Part shown: piece after piece, positions 1 through 12,050 of the stretch
How the letters are laid out: each line of letters opens with the position of its first letter
Position numbering within the stretch: the first letter of the stretch is position 1
Assembly: GCA_030248225.1 (NCBI GenBank)
Contig: JASANE010028984.1
Span: 20,943-84,942 of the forward strand
Direction: 5' to 3'
From: Trileptium ribeirensis
Lineage: Eukaryota; Nematoda; Enoplea; Enoplida; Thoracostomopsidae
DNA: 64,000 bases
Made by a program: the position numbers and the translations under genes
The notes under the pieces: model-generated
Seen by the model: only the letters and a program-made list of their open reading frames with translations
Told to the model about the DNA's origin: nothing
Databases searched by the model: none

Positions 1-1129
1 CATTTATGCATTTTTGCACCAGGTAAACATTATTAACAGGGACATCCCCGTAGGGGGCTCTGCCCCGCTATGTTTTGGTTGGTGCCCAAATTTGCATCTT
101 TAAAAAGGTTTTTTCAACTTGCATCCTAAATATTGAGTCAATTTCACAGGTGGCTCCCCGGCAAAAAAATTCTGGCGACACTGCTACTTTCTGTTATAAA
201 AAACCTTGTTTATGATGTTATGAATGTTCTTTCCAGGTGCGTTTCGTGAGAAGAACATGTCATTTTTGGGATTTTCCTTATTATATATATTAAGTACTAC
301 CTATCTCCCAAGCTAGGAACCCATGTCTCAACATAGGGATTCTAATTCCCGAATAAGGAATCCAAGGAAGTTAAAATTTCCCATATGTTTATGATTCATT
401 CCCGTGTTTGGCATCCCCTTCCGCTATAGGTCGCCACGAGAATCGAACCCGTAACGCCACGAGGAATTAAACCCGTATGGTAAAAGTCACGGTCACTGAA
501 GCCGTTCGGCATCTGGGAACTATTGCTCGCAGTGGTGTGGATCCGTCAGAGATCTTGGGGTCCAATTCAAGTGAAGTTTTGAACAAATGCACGAGTTGAA
601 TTATAGAACTATATTTCTCAGAGCTCTTCATGATCGACTTTAGTTGCTGTCTGCTGCTTTAGCACAGTTAGTATTGTGCAATTTTGAGACTTCGATTAAA
701 ATGATATAAAAGGTTTCGCTGTGCGTTAGTTGAGGCCATTCCTATTTTTTTAGGTTCGACCCGAAATATGATCGACCTCGGCCCAGCCGAAATTTTGAGG
801 AGCAGGCCCGAAGTCCGGAACGAACAAAAAATGAGCAGGCTGGACCTGGCCCGAAGGAGCTGATGTGATTATATCTAAAAATATATGTATTCTTTCCGGA
901 TTACAAAAATATTGAAATGTTGTGTCTAGATTTCAGTTTGAGTTAGCCATTTCAAAGCTATAGTTTGATAGACAGACTGTAATTTAGTTTCAGTCAATCA
1001 AAAATGTAGACTTGACATATAGGGCCAACCAAAACAATGATAACGCTTTGTCCCTGATTATCATGTAGGAAAAACTGGAACTACTCTTTTATTATTCGTT
1101 ATCCCCGAATTATAAAACAGTTGAAATTC
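1..1129. other. intergenic, no gene seen
   Basis: No coding region, RNA gene or clear repeat boundary is visible here. A stretch near 400-480 contains a short motif resembling a reversed tRNA B box, and 745-860 is locally rich in GGCCCGA-type words. Neither could be assigned to a family. Confidence 0.4.
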
Positions 1130-1350
1130 AATCAGCAACGCCCACATAACAGGATCGGTCATCTGGACCATGTCACCTTTAGGGGCCGGACGTTATAACG
1201 TTAGAAAAAGAACAGCTTAGAGCGGGTGGTTTGGGACGGCAGCCCCCGACTTATGCATAGGCTTAGTACATGGCTCATATAGAAACCTTAGCTTAGGCTT
1301 AGTATATCGAGAACGGCATCACATGTATTTTGTTTCCGCTCCTAAATGTT
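1130..1350 (+). repeat. dispersed repeat Z, copy 1
   Basis: This segment resembles 32100-32345 in the same orientation. Both contain a GGAGCCGGACGTTA-like word, then TTAGAAAAA, an AGCGGG-rich patch and several CTTAGG/TAGGCTTAG words ending near TTAGTATA. The shared order of words over about 200 bp shows a dispersed repeat. It has no coding capacity and its class is unknown. Confidence 0.6.
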
Positions 1351-1879
1351 ACATTGGCCAGCCATCTTATCGATTGAAATAAAATGCTTTTCATCAATCG
1401 ATATTATATTCACCGAACAGCATGACACAAGAAGAATTTCTAAACTGAAACAGCTGTTATATGAAATATAATTAAGCTTCGAATATTAGTTCATATATAT
1501 AATAGGTTAAGGTCTAGTTGAAGTTAATGATTTAAAGAAAAATTATGTTGAATTGTTAGAAATCAGTATAGTATATCGTACTTGAGGCTGATTGGAACAA
1601 CGTATTGAACAGTACTGTTTACTGGTTAAAAGGCTGCATAATACGGCTACAATTTGAACGGTGAAATTTGCGCTTAAAGCTAACCGATGCCCTCTACTCA
1701 CACAGTTGAGATTATGAGCATATGTAGATTTAACAGCTAACAAATTCATCCAAAGCATAAACAATCAGTTCTAGTGCAGCGATTGTCCAGTTATGTTTTC
1801 CGACTTTTCCAGTTTGTTTTAATATAGTTTAGTATTATTAATAGTTATATATATATTAACAGTTTAGTATTACATTAGT

Positions 1880-2857
1880 ATGATATCATCTATGTGCTTA
1901 ATATCAGCCGTTTCGGAAATCATAGGAGCTGAGTTAACACGGAAACGGGTCAAACGGCAAGAATGCAGCAAAAACAGTTCTGATCAAGATAGCATAGATC
2001 TGGATGATACAACGGTATCCGAGTTGGAGAAAAGATTTAATCGAGCATCGAATAAAGTGCAGGGAATGGTAGCTTGCCATGATGCTCGAATCTCGACCCC
2101 GAATCTCTTAAATTTGTACGGCTTATACAAACAAGCAACGGAGGGAAGGTGTAGGAATTCACGACCCGCTTTGTGGGACCAGAAATCGCGACAGAAGCAC
2201 GATGCCTGGCATAAACTTCAGGATATGGATAAAGATACTGCTATGACGAAATACATTGATCTTCTAAAATCTGTTGATAAATCTTTTGACGACAAGGCTG
2301 GGCAGCAACGAAGCGGCTATTTAGGTCTCAGTGTCAGCCGCCCAGTTCCGGTATCCGATGATACAGATGACTGTCAGAACTTAACTGACCTGGAACGACT
2401 GCTTTTTGATCTAGTCAAATGTGGCAACTATTCGGAATTCCAGGCGATGTTTAAACCTGGATCTGGTAGTAGTTTGCACATTCTGTTAGCTCGTGACTCA
2501 GACGGCCTCACTCCTCTTCATTGGGCTGTTGATCGCGGTCATGGTGACATAGTTAACACAATAGTTAAAGCACTGTCTACGCAAAATAATTGCTTGGAAA
2601 ATGTTTCAAATCCACGACCAGTACTGGGTTGTGATTTGATGAATTTTAAGCACAAAGTTATTAATTGCGCTGATAGTGATGGTCAAACACCCGCGCATTA
2701 CGCTGCGGGAATTGGTCGTCCGGACATTCTGAGGCAACTCATTCGCGTCGGAGCTGATTTGTCGCTCTGCGATAGCGAAGGTCTTTCCGTCAGCGACGTT
2801 GCTAAGCAATCTGAGGAATGCTACTTGGTCTTGAAAGAATTTAACGTGTATAGCTAA
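1880..2857 (+). CDS. ACBD6: acyl-CoA-binding domain protein with ankyrin repeats (ACBD6-like)
   Basis: A 325-residue open frame. Residues about 47-134 form an acyl-CoA-binding domain with the family signature LYGLYKQATEG (79-89) and KHDAWHKL (106-113). Proteins of this family bind long-chain acyl-CoA esters in the cytosol or nucleus and support lipid modification such as N-myristoylation. Ankyrin repeats follow: DGLTPLHWAVDRGH at about 208-221 and DGQTPAHYAAGIG at about 267-279, plus a partial third repeat. About 35 residues between the first two do not fit a repeat. Order and length match vertebrate ACBD6 (about 280 residues) with a longer N-terminus. The start used is the first ATG; a second lies four codons on. 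The gene is intronless and undamaged, unlike the multi-exon vertebrate gene. It could therefore be an expressed retrocopy or an ortholog that lost its introns; no poly(A) tract or target duplication is visible after the stop. Confidence 0.88.
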   Translation: MISSMCLISAVSEIIGAELTRKRVKRQECSKNSSDQDSIDLDDTTVSELEKRFNRASNKVQGMVACHDARISTPNLLNLYGLYKQATEGRCRNSRPALWDQKSRQKHDAWHKLQDMDKDTAMTKYIDLLKSVDKSFDDKAGQQRSGYLGLSVSRPVPVSDDTDDCQNLTDLERLLFDLVKCGNYSEFQAMFKPGSGSSLHILLARDSDGLTPLHWAVDRGHGDIVNTIVKALSTQNNCLENVSNPRPVLGCDLMNFKHKVINCADSDGQTPAHYAAGIGRPDILRQLIRVGADLSLCDSEGLSVSDVAKQSEECYLVLKEFNVYS

Positions 2858-3639
2858 ACTTTATAATATGACGACATTAACACATAAATAATGCTATGTT
2901 CGATCTTGAAATTAGCTAATATGACATGAACGATGACTGTTCTCAGCAGTGAATATACTGATGACGTTTATCAATATTACCATGCGAAGTTCTGTTTATA
3001 TTCAGGCAATGGTTGATTTACGATTCATTGCACCTTGCCACTGCAATTTAGTAAATGATGCTGAAGTACGATGCCATTGCCGAAATTTTGATCCAGTAAT
3101 TATATTTAAATATATATATATAATGCATTTTGTGTCATATCGGCATATGGTATTGCAAATTCAAAATTTATTATTGTGTTGAGGTGTTTTATTTGGAAGT
3201 GGAAGATGTGTATGTTTTTGGATTTCATTCTAAATGTTTATAACATCGGCGTGAACGTTTATAATGTTCAATCAGAGTATTGTACCTATAGTAGTCTTTC
3301 TTGATCCGTGACCATTCACAGAGCTTCAAACAGTATATATTACAATAAACAGCGCCGTATTTGACAATTGCGTGTTCGCTGTTGTTGGTTTGTATGAAAT
3401 GGCTATAAAATTCCGGGACTCCTTATTGCTGTATTCAGTGTCTTTAAAGATTGTCATTCACCGACCCGTATGTAACTATATTAGGTATGCTAACGTTTCT
3501 ACTGTCATATTGTGTAAAATCATAGTAAACCACTGTCCGACGCTGTTGTATACAAAATATTGCGTTGTATATTTGTATTCAGAACTAAACCATTTTGTAT
3601 ATCCAACTTTACAAATATTCGGTTAGAATAAATAATTGA
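2858..3639. other. 3' flank of the ACBD6-like gene
   Basis: No second gene is seen. AATAAA words occur near 3343 and 3629 and could serve as polyadenylation signals, although they are far from the stop codon. The short open frames here look random. Confidence 0.4.
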
Positions 3640-3940
3640 AACGGAGCGAGCTGAGTTTCCACTAAAAGAACTAAGGGAAAATTATCGTGAAAATTTCTTT
3701 TTTGTTTGTTTCTGTCACGCATAATTCATCTTCGGGTGGATGGATTTCGATAAATTTTTATTCCATAGCAAAACTGACGAGTGTGTGCCCTTTAGTTGGG
3801 CACAAACTGCTCCTACCCCATCGGGGGGCAAAATACAGATTTTTAAGGGTTATTTGCCAAATTTGGCCATACGGGTACAATTCTTTCGCAGCCTATATCT
3901 CCCACTTCGCATCGAAAAACCAATACCACAGTCAGTCCTG
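3640..3940 (+). repeat. dispersed repeat V, copy 1
   Basis: It begins with GGAGCGAGCTGAGTTTCC and contains CATAATTCATCTTCG and TGCCCTTTAGTT. The same word order recurs at 49219-49445, and related but more diverged versions start at 11118 and 60200. No protein is encoded and the class is unknown. Confidence 0.55.
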
Positions 3941-5530
3941 ACCACCGTTTTTCTCCCGCCCCGCCGTATTATTCGTCGCCCCGAGCGGCCGGCATTAAGG
4001 AGCATTTTCTGAAGCACCCTAGGACCCCTGCTTAGTGCGCTGCATAGCTGAGTATTTCGCTATCATTGAGTGGAAGCAGGGATAACCGCCCCTAGTTCGC
4101 AACTTGGCGAATATCTGTACGCTCCTCCCCTGCTTTCTTTTTAACGTCCCGTGCCGCCAAATTATGTTCAACTGCAGCGACCATAGCAAGACACGGCTAG
4201 GCTTCCCCGATCCGTTTTATTCGTCCCGCCCCGTGTTTAGGAACACTCGTCCCCTCGATAACATTTGATCTATGTAAATAAACTTTGTATCTCGAAACAC
4301 CGAGTACCGTCTTACCGAGACGATAGGGAGTTTTATTTTCTGGTTTGTCCGCACGGACGAGCAGGCACTGCTCACCATGGCTTGTGTGCGAGAATACCGC
4401 AAGCACTGGCGTGCATGGCCTTCTGATCTATCGGTCTACGTTTTATCGGATCTAGGAAATAAAATAATTGGAAAACGTTATCAAAGCTTAACCCTTTCAT
4501 CACCGTGACTCAAAATTTGTTAGGAAATCTCTTGATTCTAATGAGTTAAAACTTTCACTGGTCATAGTATCAGTACGCTCGCATAGAATCTATTGAACTG
4601 AGCAGGCCACGCCATTGATAATCCGACACTAAACGTTAAGGGCCTGTCGGAATCCTGTGGGGGCCACATAGGTCAATGCTCTAACACGGAGCATACCGCG
4701 ATTTTAACTAAGTAACTCGTCTTGAGCTTCAAATTTCTAGGGACACTTTCGCATTTTGTTTCAACACTTATCGCACGAAAATAGAACCAAACAACTTCCG
4801 ATGAGTCTAGGATAGGGAATACCGGCTAGGCTCCATGACCTGCTAGCAGGTGTCGGTGCTAGCCTCCCTGGGGGACCTCAGAAATCATACCCGATACTAG
4901 ACACGTGCGCAACCTTTCGGGCGGGGTCCGAACACACCCCGTAAATGCGGCTTGCTAAGCTGCGTAGCTTCTTGGGTCTGACCAAGAATAGGATTAAAGT
5001 TTTAGTATTCACGGTCCATCCTTGAGGTTACGATAGCCGGGGTCGTATGGGCATGATGTTAGGAAGTTGCGCCATGCAGCTGCGTCACCGGTTATTACAT
5101 ATTTATTATGTAAAGCATTTATTGCTGAACATAATGACTGCTACGATAAACGAAGCGTTTTCCCCTTTTATTTTATATCAAAATTCTGGAGATTATAGAC
5201 ACGCTGGAACGATTTTGACTCTGGTAGGCAAACTATGGTAATACTCATACTGGGTGAGAGGCAAACTGAAACACCTGGTGAGTGCAAACAACAATACAAG
5301 GGTAAGGACATACATGCTGATGCTCCAAGGTCTTACTTCAGGAAGATAGATGTTTTCGAGGGGAGGTCCCGCAGGGTTATGGGTGCCGAATATATGTGAT
5401 GCCGTCGACACCCACTGTTGCTCGTTGTACCCAAATTTTCGCACGGTCTTCGCGCCGGAATGCGGTGCACCAGCAGGTAGGGAGCACCCTTAAGGGGTAG
5501 ACCAGTGCCTCGATTATCTAGCGAATGGCG
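3941..5530. other. GC-rich block of unknown origin
   Basis: This block is visibly richer in G and C than its surroundings, with many CCCC, GGGG and CG words. It carries no open frame I can relate to a protein. It may be the non-coding part of a large mobile element or an old insertion. Edges are approximate. Confidence 0.35.
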
Positions 5531-8180
5531 TCTATGTTACTCCTGAGTGGCTCTTTACGATGTTCATCACTGCGAAAATTTCAACTAATTTGGTTTCCTT
5601 ACAACCTCATGGACGATAAACATCAAAATTTGTGCTGATTGTGGCAATCTTAAGAACAGAAACGAAGCGCTGCGTGCGAAGGATACCGCTGAGGGCGCTA
5701 GGAGAAGAAAGCGTTACAATTTCTTTTGGTATGCTGCTAGTCGCTGTAACTCGTCTTATGTTAAACGGATTTCTACAATTTGTTGTCTGAAAAGAAAGTA
5801 ACTATGTCCTTATTAATGTGTAAGCCCTTACCTCGATTTTGGCCGATTAAAGCACAGTAGGAATAGATGATTATTTAACAGACGGCCTAAATTTCTTGAA
5901 CCCTTTCATAGACACGACATGTGCGTTTCGTATGGTGTTTAGAAAACTTGTTGCGCCAAACTAAACTCGAAACCCGATAGCTTGGTTCGAACTCGAATTT
6001 TCAGCCACAATCCAGTCCTGATCTGGTGCTAGCATGCTAAAAAATCTTCGCTGCGAAAAATACATGACCAATTCAATGCTTGTCACCGTAATGATTCGCT
6101 TATAGGCAATAACTTAGGTACCCCGGCAATATGCATGTTCTTCCACCTCTACACATGTGACAGAATAGTTGCAGCTGACACTGTTTTAGGTATCTAAGTT
6201 TCCGACTTTCGTTCCTCAAAAAACACAGAGTTCCCCGTTTTCGTAAAATTAACAATTTCTCCTTCCCAAAAATTCCGGAATTTTCTGAGAACTCCATATT
6301 TTCCCAGCTTTTCTTTTCCAAATATTCCTTATTTTTCGATTTGACCCACGACTCCTTTAGCGCGGCGCTATATCGATATAAAGAAGAACAGCTTCGAGTG
6401 GGGCGCAAAAGCCCTGTATTTTGGCTTCAAAATGATGCTTTGGCTAGCGTTCAAAATAATGAATTTATTGGTCTAAAAATCAACCAGGCAAATTTACTGC
6501 TAGAAATTATAACTATTAAAAGGCCACATATTATATTATAGATAGGGTTACAAACAAATTATATAAATTTAAAATTCAAAGGCATTAAGCGCAGACACCG
6601 GTTTTACCTAGCTCGGTTACTAGATTCGTCTAACATACCGTTCATCTTATTTCACGGAATTTCCTTTTGAAAGGCGAAAAAGATTCTTCAAATTAAGGCG
6701 TGAAATTGCATTAGTTTTATTTTCGAAAATATTTGTTTGTGAAAATTGAATTATAGTTTTGTCACTGATTTTTAACCCTTTAATGCCCATTATACTCAAA
6801 CGGAACCAGCGCAACTTTTAAACTATCTATTCACTGAACTTGTCGTATGACATTTAAAAATACGCTGATATCCACTCGCTTTTCGAGATTCCTTAAAGAA
6901 CCGAGCAACAGCATAGATAGCTCAGTGTATTGTAAATATTACAACCCGGGATCGGTCCCTGGTGCAGCCTTAAGTATGCCATAACATTGCACCATATACT
7001 AGTTCGGGGGGGTAGTGTTAAACATGTATATGCTGTGCAAAATCTAAGGGGTTCGGTAAGCGTAATGCGAAGTTTGCGTAAAACCCATGACTTGGCGTCA
7101 AGTACTCTAAGGTATGATATGCGTAGCGATATGGTAAAGAACGTTTCAATCAGTTCGAGGTTTTCTAGTGATTCATCGCAAATCGGCAGAATCTCACAGA
7201 GATAATTAGGATACCCGTTCAATCAGTTTGAAAACATTTAACAACTATACGTATGTTTTATATGGCGTTCAATAAAGACGTTTATAGATTATATATATTG
7301 TTAACACAACATTCCACTGATATATTTACATTATAACACTGTAGCAGGCCCAATATATCACAGAGCATTATATATTATCAAACAAACTGAATCAGGTTGG
7401 TTAGCAACATCCATTTAGGTTTCAAACAGCTAAAGTTACTGAAAATTTGCAAAACGTGAAAACGCGTAATGGTATAGAAAAACTGACATAATGATCATAC
7501 CCAATATATTATTGTATATCGTTAGCGACACACAGTACGCTGGTTGAAAGTTTTCGCCAGCAGTAGATTCATCCAGAAAATAGAGTACTTGACGACTTGT
7601 TTTGGAACATCAAAGTTTGTTGAGTTGTTAGTGAGCCCTAATAGTGTATCTGTGACAGCATATAATTTATACATTAAAAATTTTAGTACACTTTTTCAAT
7701 GTATTTTAGAATTGTTTGAAATTTTAATTCATGAATTTAGTTTTCGAAACTTGTTCGCGGACTAAATTTTACTGTACCTGCTAGAGATGACTCCGGTCGA
7801 TGACCCAATGAGAAAATTGAATTTTTTTCCAAATTTCAGAATGCTTGACACAATGTGCTTGAGAACTCTTCGAAATTGTTCAATGATTATTCGTAGCTTT
7901 ATCGGGGGTAAATTTTGGCCAATGTGTCGATAATCACTCCTGGCAAATGCTGTGACAGTATACAAATGCTTTGATTTTTGCTATAAATGTGTATTTCCAG
8001 GCTCTTATTCTGGAATGATAACTGTACTTATATGACGCCTAACGGTATACATATGGGCCGTGAAAATTCCATGCAAACGATTTATTCAATATTTTACCAG
8101 ATAACGATTTGTTTGCAATACACAATTTACATACAATAATTTTCATCACAGTTAGCAAACATTTAGCAAAAGAATGTGAA
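5531..8180. other. intergenic, no gene seen
   Basis: AT-rich sequence with no recognisable gene. The only structure noted is the tRNA-like repeat near 6886. The short open frames have no family features. Confidence 0.4.
6886..6990 (+). repeat. tRNA-like SINE family 2, copy 1
   Basis: It shares TTAAAGAACCGAGCAACAGC with 59669-59688. Each copy is followed by an A-box-like GATAGCTCAGTG or GATAACTGGCTTG and a B-box-like GATCGGTCCCTGG or TTCGATCCCTGG. The layout, a short leader then A and B boxes, suggests a tRNA-derived short element. Length and 3' end are uncertain. Confidence 0.45.
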
Positions 8181-9610
8181 ACCTTTTTGTTGGGGGGGAG
8201 GGGGTTATGGTATAACTGATAAACTTATTTTTCCGATCCCCAGCTTTTGAGGGGTTGCTTGAAATATTTTTTTCACGAACCCCGTAGGCTTTTTTTTTTT
8301 GGGGGGGGGGGGAAAGTTCGGAAAGAAAATTTTTTGAAACGACCCCATACAAAAACTGAGAGAAGGTTGCCGCTCCAGAACCAAGCGGTAAGGTCAAAAA
8401 GCATGGCGTCATCCGCGATTCTATTATATGGGATGGTGAGAAGTGTCGGGCTGTCCTCAAGACCCCAACATAAACTCTTGGTAATTTAAAAAATATATTC
8501 AAATAAAAATCATGTCCAAAGTTGGGCCAAAAGTTGTTGTTACTCTGGAAAAGCAACATTGGTTTGAGTGAATGGATGTTATTACGCTTAGGCTTAGAGT
8601 GTCTGATAAGCAGGTTTTTTAAGTTAGGGAGAAGAGTGTTGCAACTACGGCTTTAAAGGTTAACTTGCGCTAAATTTTAAAGTTGTCAAGAAGAGCGACG
8701 ACATTGCAACTATTAGAATGTTAGTAAACTGCAAAGCTCTGGAGCTGTTTATTGCTTAGAACTTTGCCGGTTCTTGTCGATCTACGTTCATTTCTAATTT
8801 TACACATTTAATGACGTGTTTTATGATAATTTTAATGTAGCGCCGCACAGCAGTGTTAGACAACGGCTGTGAAAGCCGGCGGTCGGTAGTAGTTTTGGGC
8901 CGTCGGCCGAAGAGTTTCCTTGCTGGTGACTAATGGTCCACCGTTAACAATTTCCCGACTGGTCGTCAGCCTGCCGTTAGCATCCGTTGGTTAGCAGTTA
9001 AGCCGTCGGTCGTCTACCACGGCCTATACGCTTGCTGTGGTGCCAAAATACACAACTTTTCAATGTAATCGTTGTTAAACAATTTCATATTGTCTATTAC
9101 CATCTAGTCATATTTAAGCACTATTAAACTAATATGCATCAATATTCAATAATAAACCACAAAGTTGGTTGTCGCCCAGCGTTAACTGCACAACCTAGAC
9201 GTATCATTCGCACTTTAGACACTGCGCAAACTTTCAAAATATGTAAATGGACCAGATTTTCGAACAAAAATGCTGAAGTAGCGTTATTATGCAACCTAAA
9301 TTTGTAGCCTTACATACAAAGGTTCTTGGTAGGCATCCGTCCATTGACTTCAAAGCCGACCGATGTCCAGAGTGGTGGATGATGTCCGTTTCTGTGACCT
9401 GAGGCAGGATATGTCTGTATTGGTAGAATCAGGAATCCAGAAATCTCAAGAATTTGTGGTGAATTCATTTTTGATGAGGCCTAGTGTAAATCCAAAGCGC
9501 AACAGAGAAAATTAAAGATCAGCATAATATTAATATCGTAACACATTATAGAGTATCATAACAGTATAATACAAATTAAAATCAGATTTAATAAAAAGGT
9601 TAATACTTGA
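8181..9610. other. intergenic with homopolymer tracts and a GC-rich patch
   Basis: It includes G-rich tracts at about 8190-8205 and a T run followed by twelve G at about 8289-8312. A patch around 8840-9030 is rich in GCCG and CGGT words. No coding region is recognised. Confidence 0.4.
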
Positions 9611-9713
9611 CATGACTATCACCAAAAATAAGTTTAGTGCCCATATCTACAACCACAAAATAAGCTTAGTACTTGACATGGCGATAACCACATACACATG
9701 CCTAGCTACAGTA

Positions 9714-9874
9714 CTCGCCAAAAATGACCGTCGCATTTCGAGCGAGTCTCGAGCGAGTGGCTCGCTCGAGATTTCGCAACTATTTAAATTAATAGAAAAT
9801 TCTATTTTTAGAACAAATTTATTTCGAGCGAGTGTCGAGCGAGTCGCGAGCGAGCGACAGTCATTTTTGGCGGG
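9714..9874. mobile_element. MITE with TA target sites (Tc1/mariner-like)
   Basis: A 161 bp element flanked by TA on both sides (9712-9713 and 9875-9876). Its ends are inverted repeats of about 20 bp starting C(T/C)CGCCAAAAATGAC. Inside both arms are runs of the CGAGCGAG word, so most of the element can fold on itself. No transposase is encoded. TA duplication with inverted ends points to Tc1/mariner-type mobilisation. Confidence 0.72.
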
Positions 9875-9876
9875 TA

Positions 9877-11117
9877 CTATATTAACACTATAGCCAGCTG
9901 AGCTTTTGAGCTGCATTCGTCAGTATCAACTTACCAACAATTACTGCACGGTTTTCAATCATTTAACTAGGCCAGAATTTTTCAAATGAGCAAGAGCATA
10001 GCGCTTAACTCAAGCGACGCCGCCGGCCTTCCTACCAGAGCGCCATTGGTATTTTATTCCATCTAAAACCGGCTAATAATATTCATACTGGCAACATCAG
10101 GGCCATAACAGACTCCTACAAGGGAAAAGATCTCAGTTATATCAAACCATGTGCTATCCGATTTTAATTGGACACAGTAGTTTATCTTAAAAGAAATATC
10201 TTTACAGCAGCACCGCGTTCGTGTGATAACCAGTGGGGTTTATGATAATATGCCATAGGCATGACAAAATTATTTGTGTGATCTGAATGCTTCCATAAAA
10301 TACCTACATACATTGCAAGGCTATGAGTGCATGCTCGCATTAGATATAGATTACAAGAGTGACATAATGTATATTTACGCAATCACAATTGACAATGTTT
10401 AAACAAGACTGAGCAATCTGTATCGAAAAGGATAAGGCAATAATAAATAAAAGGCAAGCAACTAACTTATACTTAAAATACCTAAAGATCAAAAAGTTCT
10501 GCGTTTTAGGACATTTAAAATTTTGCGTTCTACGCGCGTAGTGACGTCGGTATACGGTATCACAAAAGTAACTAGGTAGATAAATCGCTACTGACATTAT
10601 ATGATGTGCAAATGGAAGCTACCATGATGGCATAAGGCACGTTTAAACATCTTTTTACATAAAAATGATATAGATCACAGAGTTAGCTATTATTCGTAAT
10701 TCATAACGCACCAGACGTTAAAAACAGTTCGTTAGCCGTTCACTAGAGTATTAACGATCATTTTTTTCTACCGATTGTACAATTTTCTGCATTTAGATGA
10801 AAACTTCTTAAAGTTGAAAAAACGCACCAACAAAAAGCAACCAATAGAATAAGAATTATTTTCAATCAAAAATCATAATTTAGGCACACGGTATAGGCAC
10901 AGAAAATAATAAATTATTGTTTAACGTTGAATCGTCGACCTCATTGATCCCATTCGATTTTGCCACAACGCAAAGAAGAAAGTGACTACGTACATTCCGG
11001 TTGCAATAAAGCAATTATACGCTTGTTGCCTATAAAAATAATAAAATATGTTTTAATGAAAATATAAAAAAGAAAGTTATGACGTAAAATCCGGCTGTGG
11101 TAAAGCAATTATTGACA
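9877..11117. other. intergenic, no gene seen
   Basis: AT-rich sequence without recognisable genes or repeat edges. Confidence 0.4.
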
Positions 11118-11475
11118 CAGAGTGAGCGAAGCGAGCGATGTTTCCACATATAGCTTCAATAGAGGCAAAAATCGTAAACATTTATATTTTTACCGTGAGT
11201 GGAGGTCATAACTCATCACCTGATGATAGATCTCAACAAATTTTTCATTTGATCACAAATTCGTTCTATTTGTGCCGTTTTATTGGACGTGAAATCCACC
11301 GACCACGTCTTCCGCGTCAAAATTAACCCTAAATGTGTTTGAGGGCACATTTTTTGAACTTTGGTCATCCGAGTGTCTATTTTTCGCGACCTATATATCG
11401 ATATAGATACTTCACAATCATCCGAAATCAGCTCATTAAGAGCTATGAATGCTGCACAACACTTTTTTGTCAGGC
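11118..11475 (+). repeat. dispersed repeat V, copy 2
   Basis: It starts with GAGCGAAGCGAGCGATGTTTCC and shares TTGATCACAAA, then CGCGACCTATAT and a TCATCCGAAATC-like word, with 60200-60500 in the same order. It is non-coding and old, with many differences between copies. Confidence 0.5.
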
Positions 11476-12050
11476 GACTCCCTGTCCACTATGGGTCCAC
11501 ATATGTATGTCGAACTATTTTCACATAGCACCATTTTTTGCTTTCTGACACCTTATTGCTGGGTACGCCATCTTTATAGGTTATCGAGATAGCTTAATAC
11601 AACATAAATTGATGTCTGAGAACTATGTTTGCTATAAGATGTCGTTCTAGGCCGATATGCGGTGTTTTTGGCGTCTGCCGACCTATTCTCACAAAACACC
11701 TTTTTGGTTTTGTGGCATGTTATTACAGAATCCAAGCATCAAAATAGTTTTATATAGGTTTTCAAGCACGATGAATACAGTGGTATTGCCGTCGGAAAGT
11801 CGTTTTTGAAGTATCGTATCCTTCCACGGGAATAAGGGTTGTTTTAGGGTGTACCGACCTATTCTCACAGAAAACCTTCTTGCTTTTGTGGCATATTTTG
11901 CGGCCTGTGAGCGTTAAAACATTCTTATATATTTTTAATACACGCTGAATAAACCTGTTGTTGCTCTATCATGTCATTACAAGATTCTGGATAGTCTTCA
12001 GGGAGGGACCATTTTCACACAACACATTTTAAATAGCACACAAACACCAG
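11476..12050 (+). repeat. degenerate tandem repeat, period about 150-176 bp
   Basis: The sentence CGACCTATTCTCACA followed by a CCTTTTTGGTTTTGTGGCAT-like stretch recurs with anchors near 11511, 11679, 11855 and 12006. Spacings are about 168, 176 and 151 bp. Units are well diverged, so the array is old. Confidence 0.6.

Noticed and set aside
745..860. hAT-like end sequence rich in GGCCCGA words
   Set aside because: No matching inverted partner or target duplication was found.
5193..5444. Shared protein between 5193-5444 and 24353-24604 (both minus)
   Set aside because: Both frames end in a Tyr-His-Ser/Leu-Pro-Thr-Arg-like stretch, but the rest does not agree, so homology is not supported.
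8281..8312. Functional G-quadruplex
   Set aside because: A T run followed by twelve G could fold, but it is a single homopolymer tract without context and may partly be a sequencing artefact.
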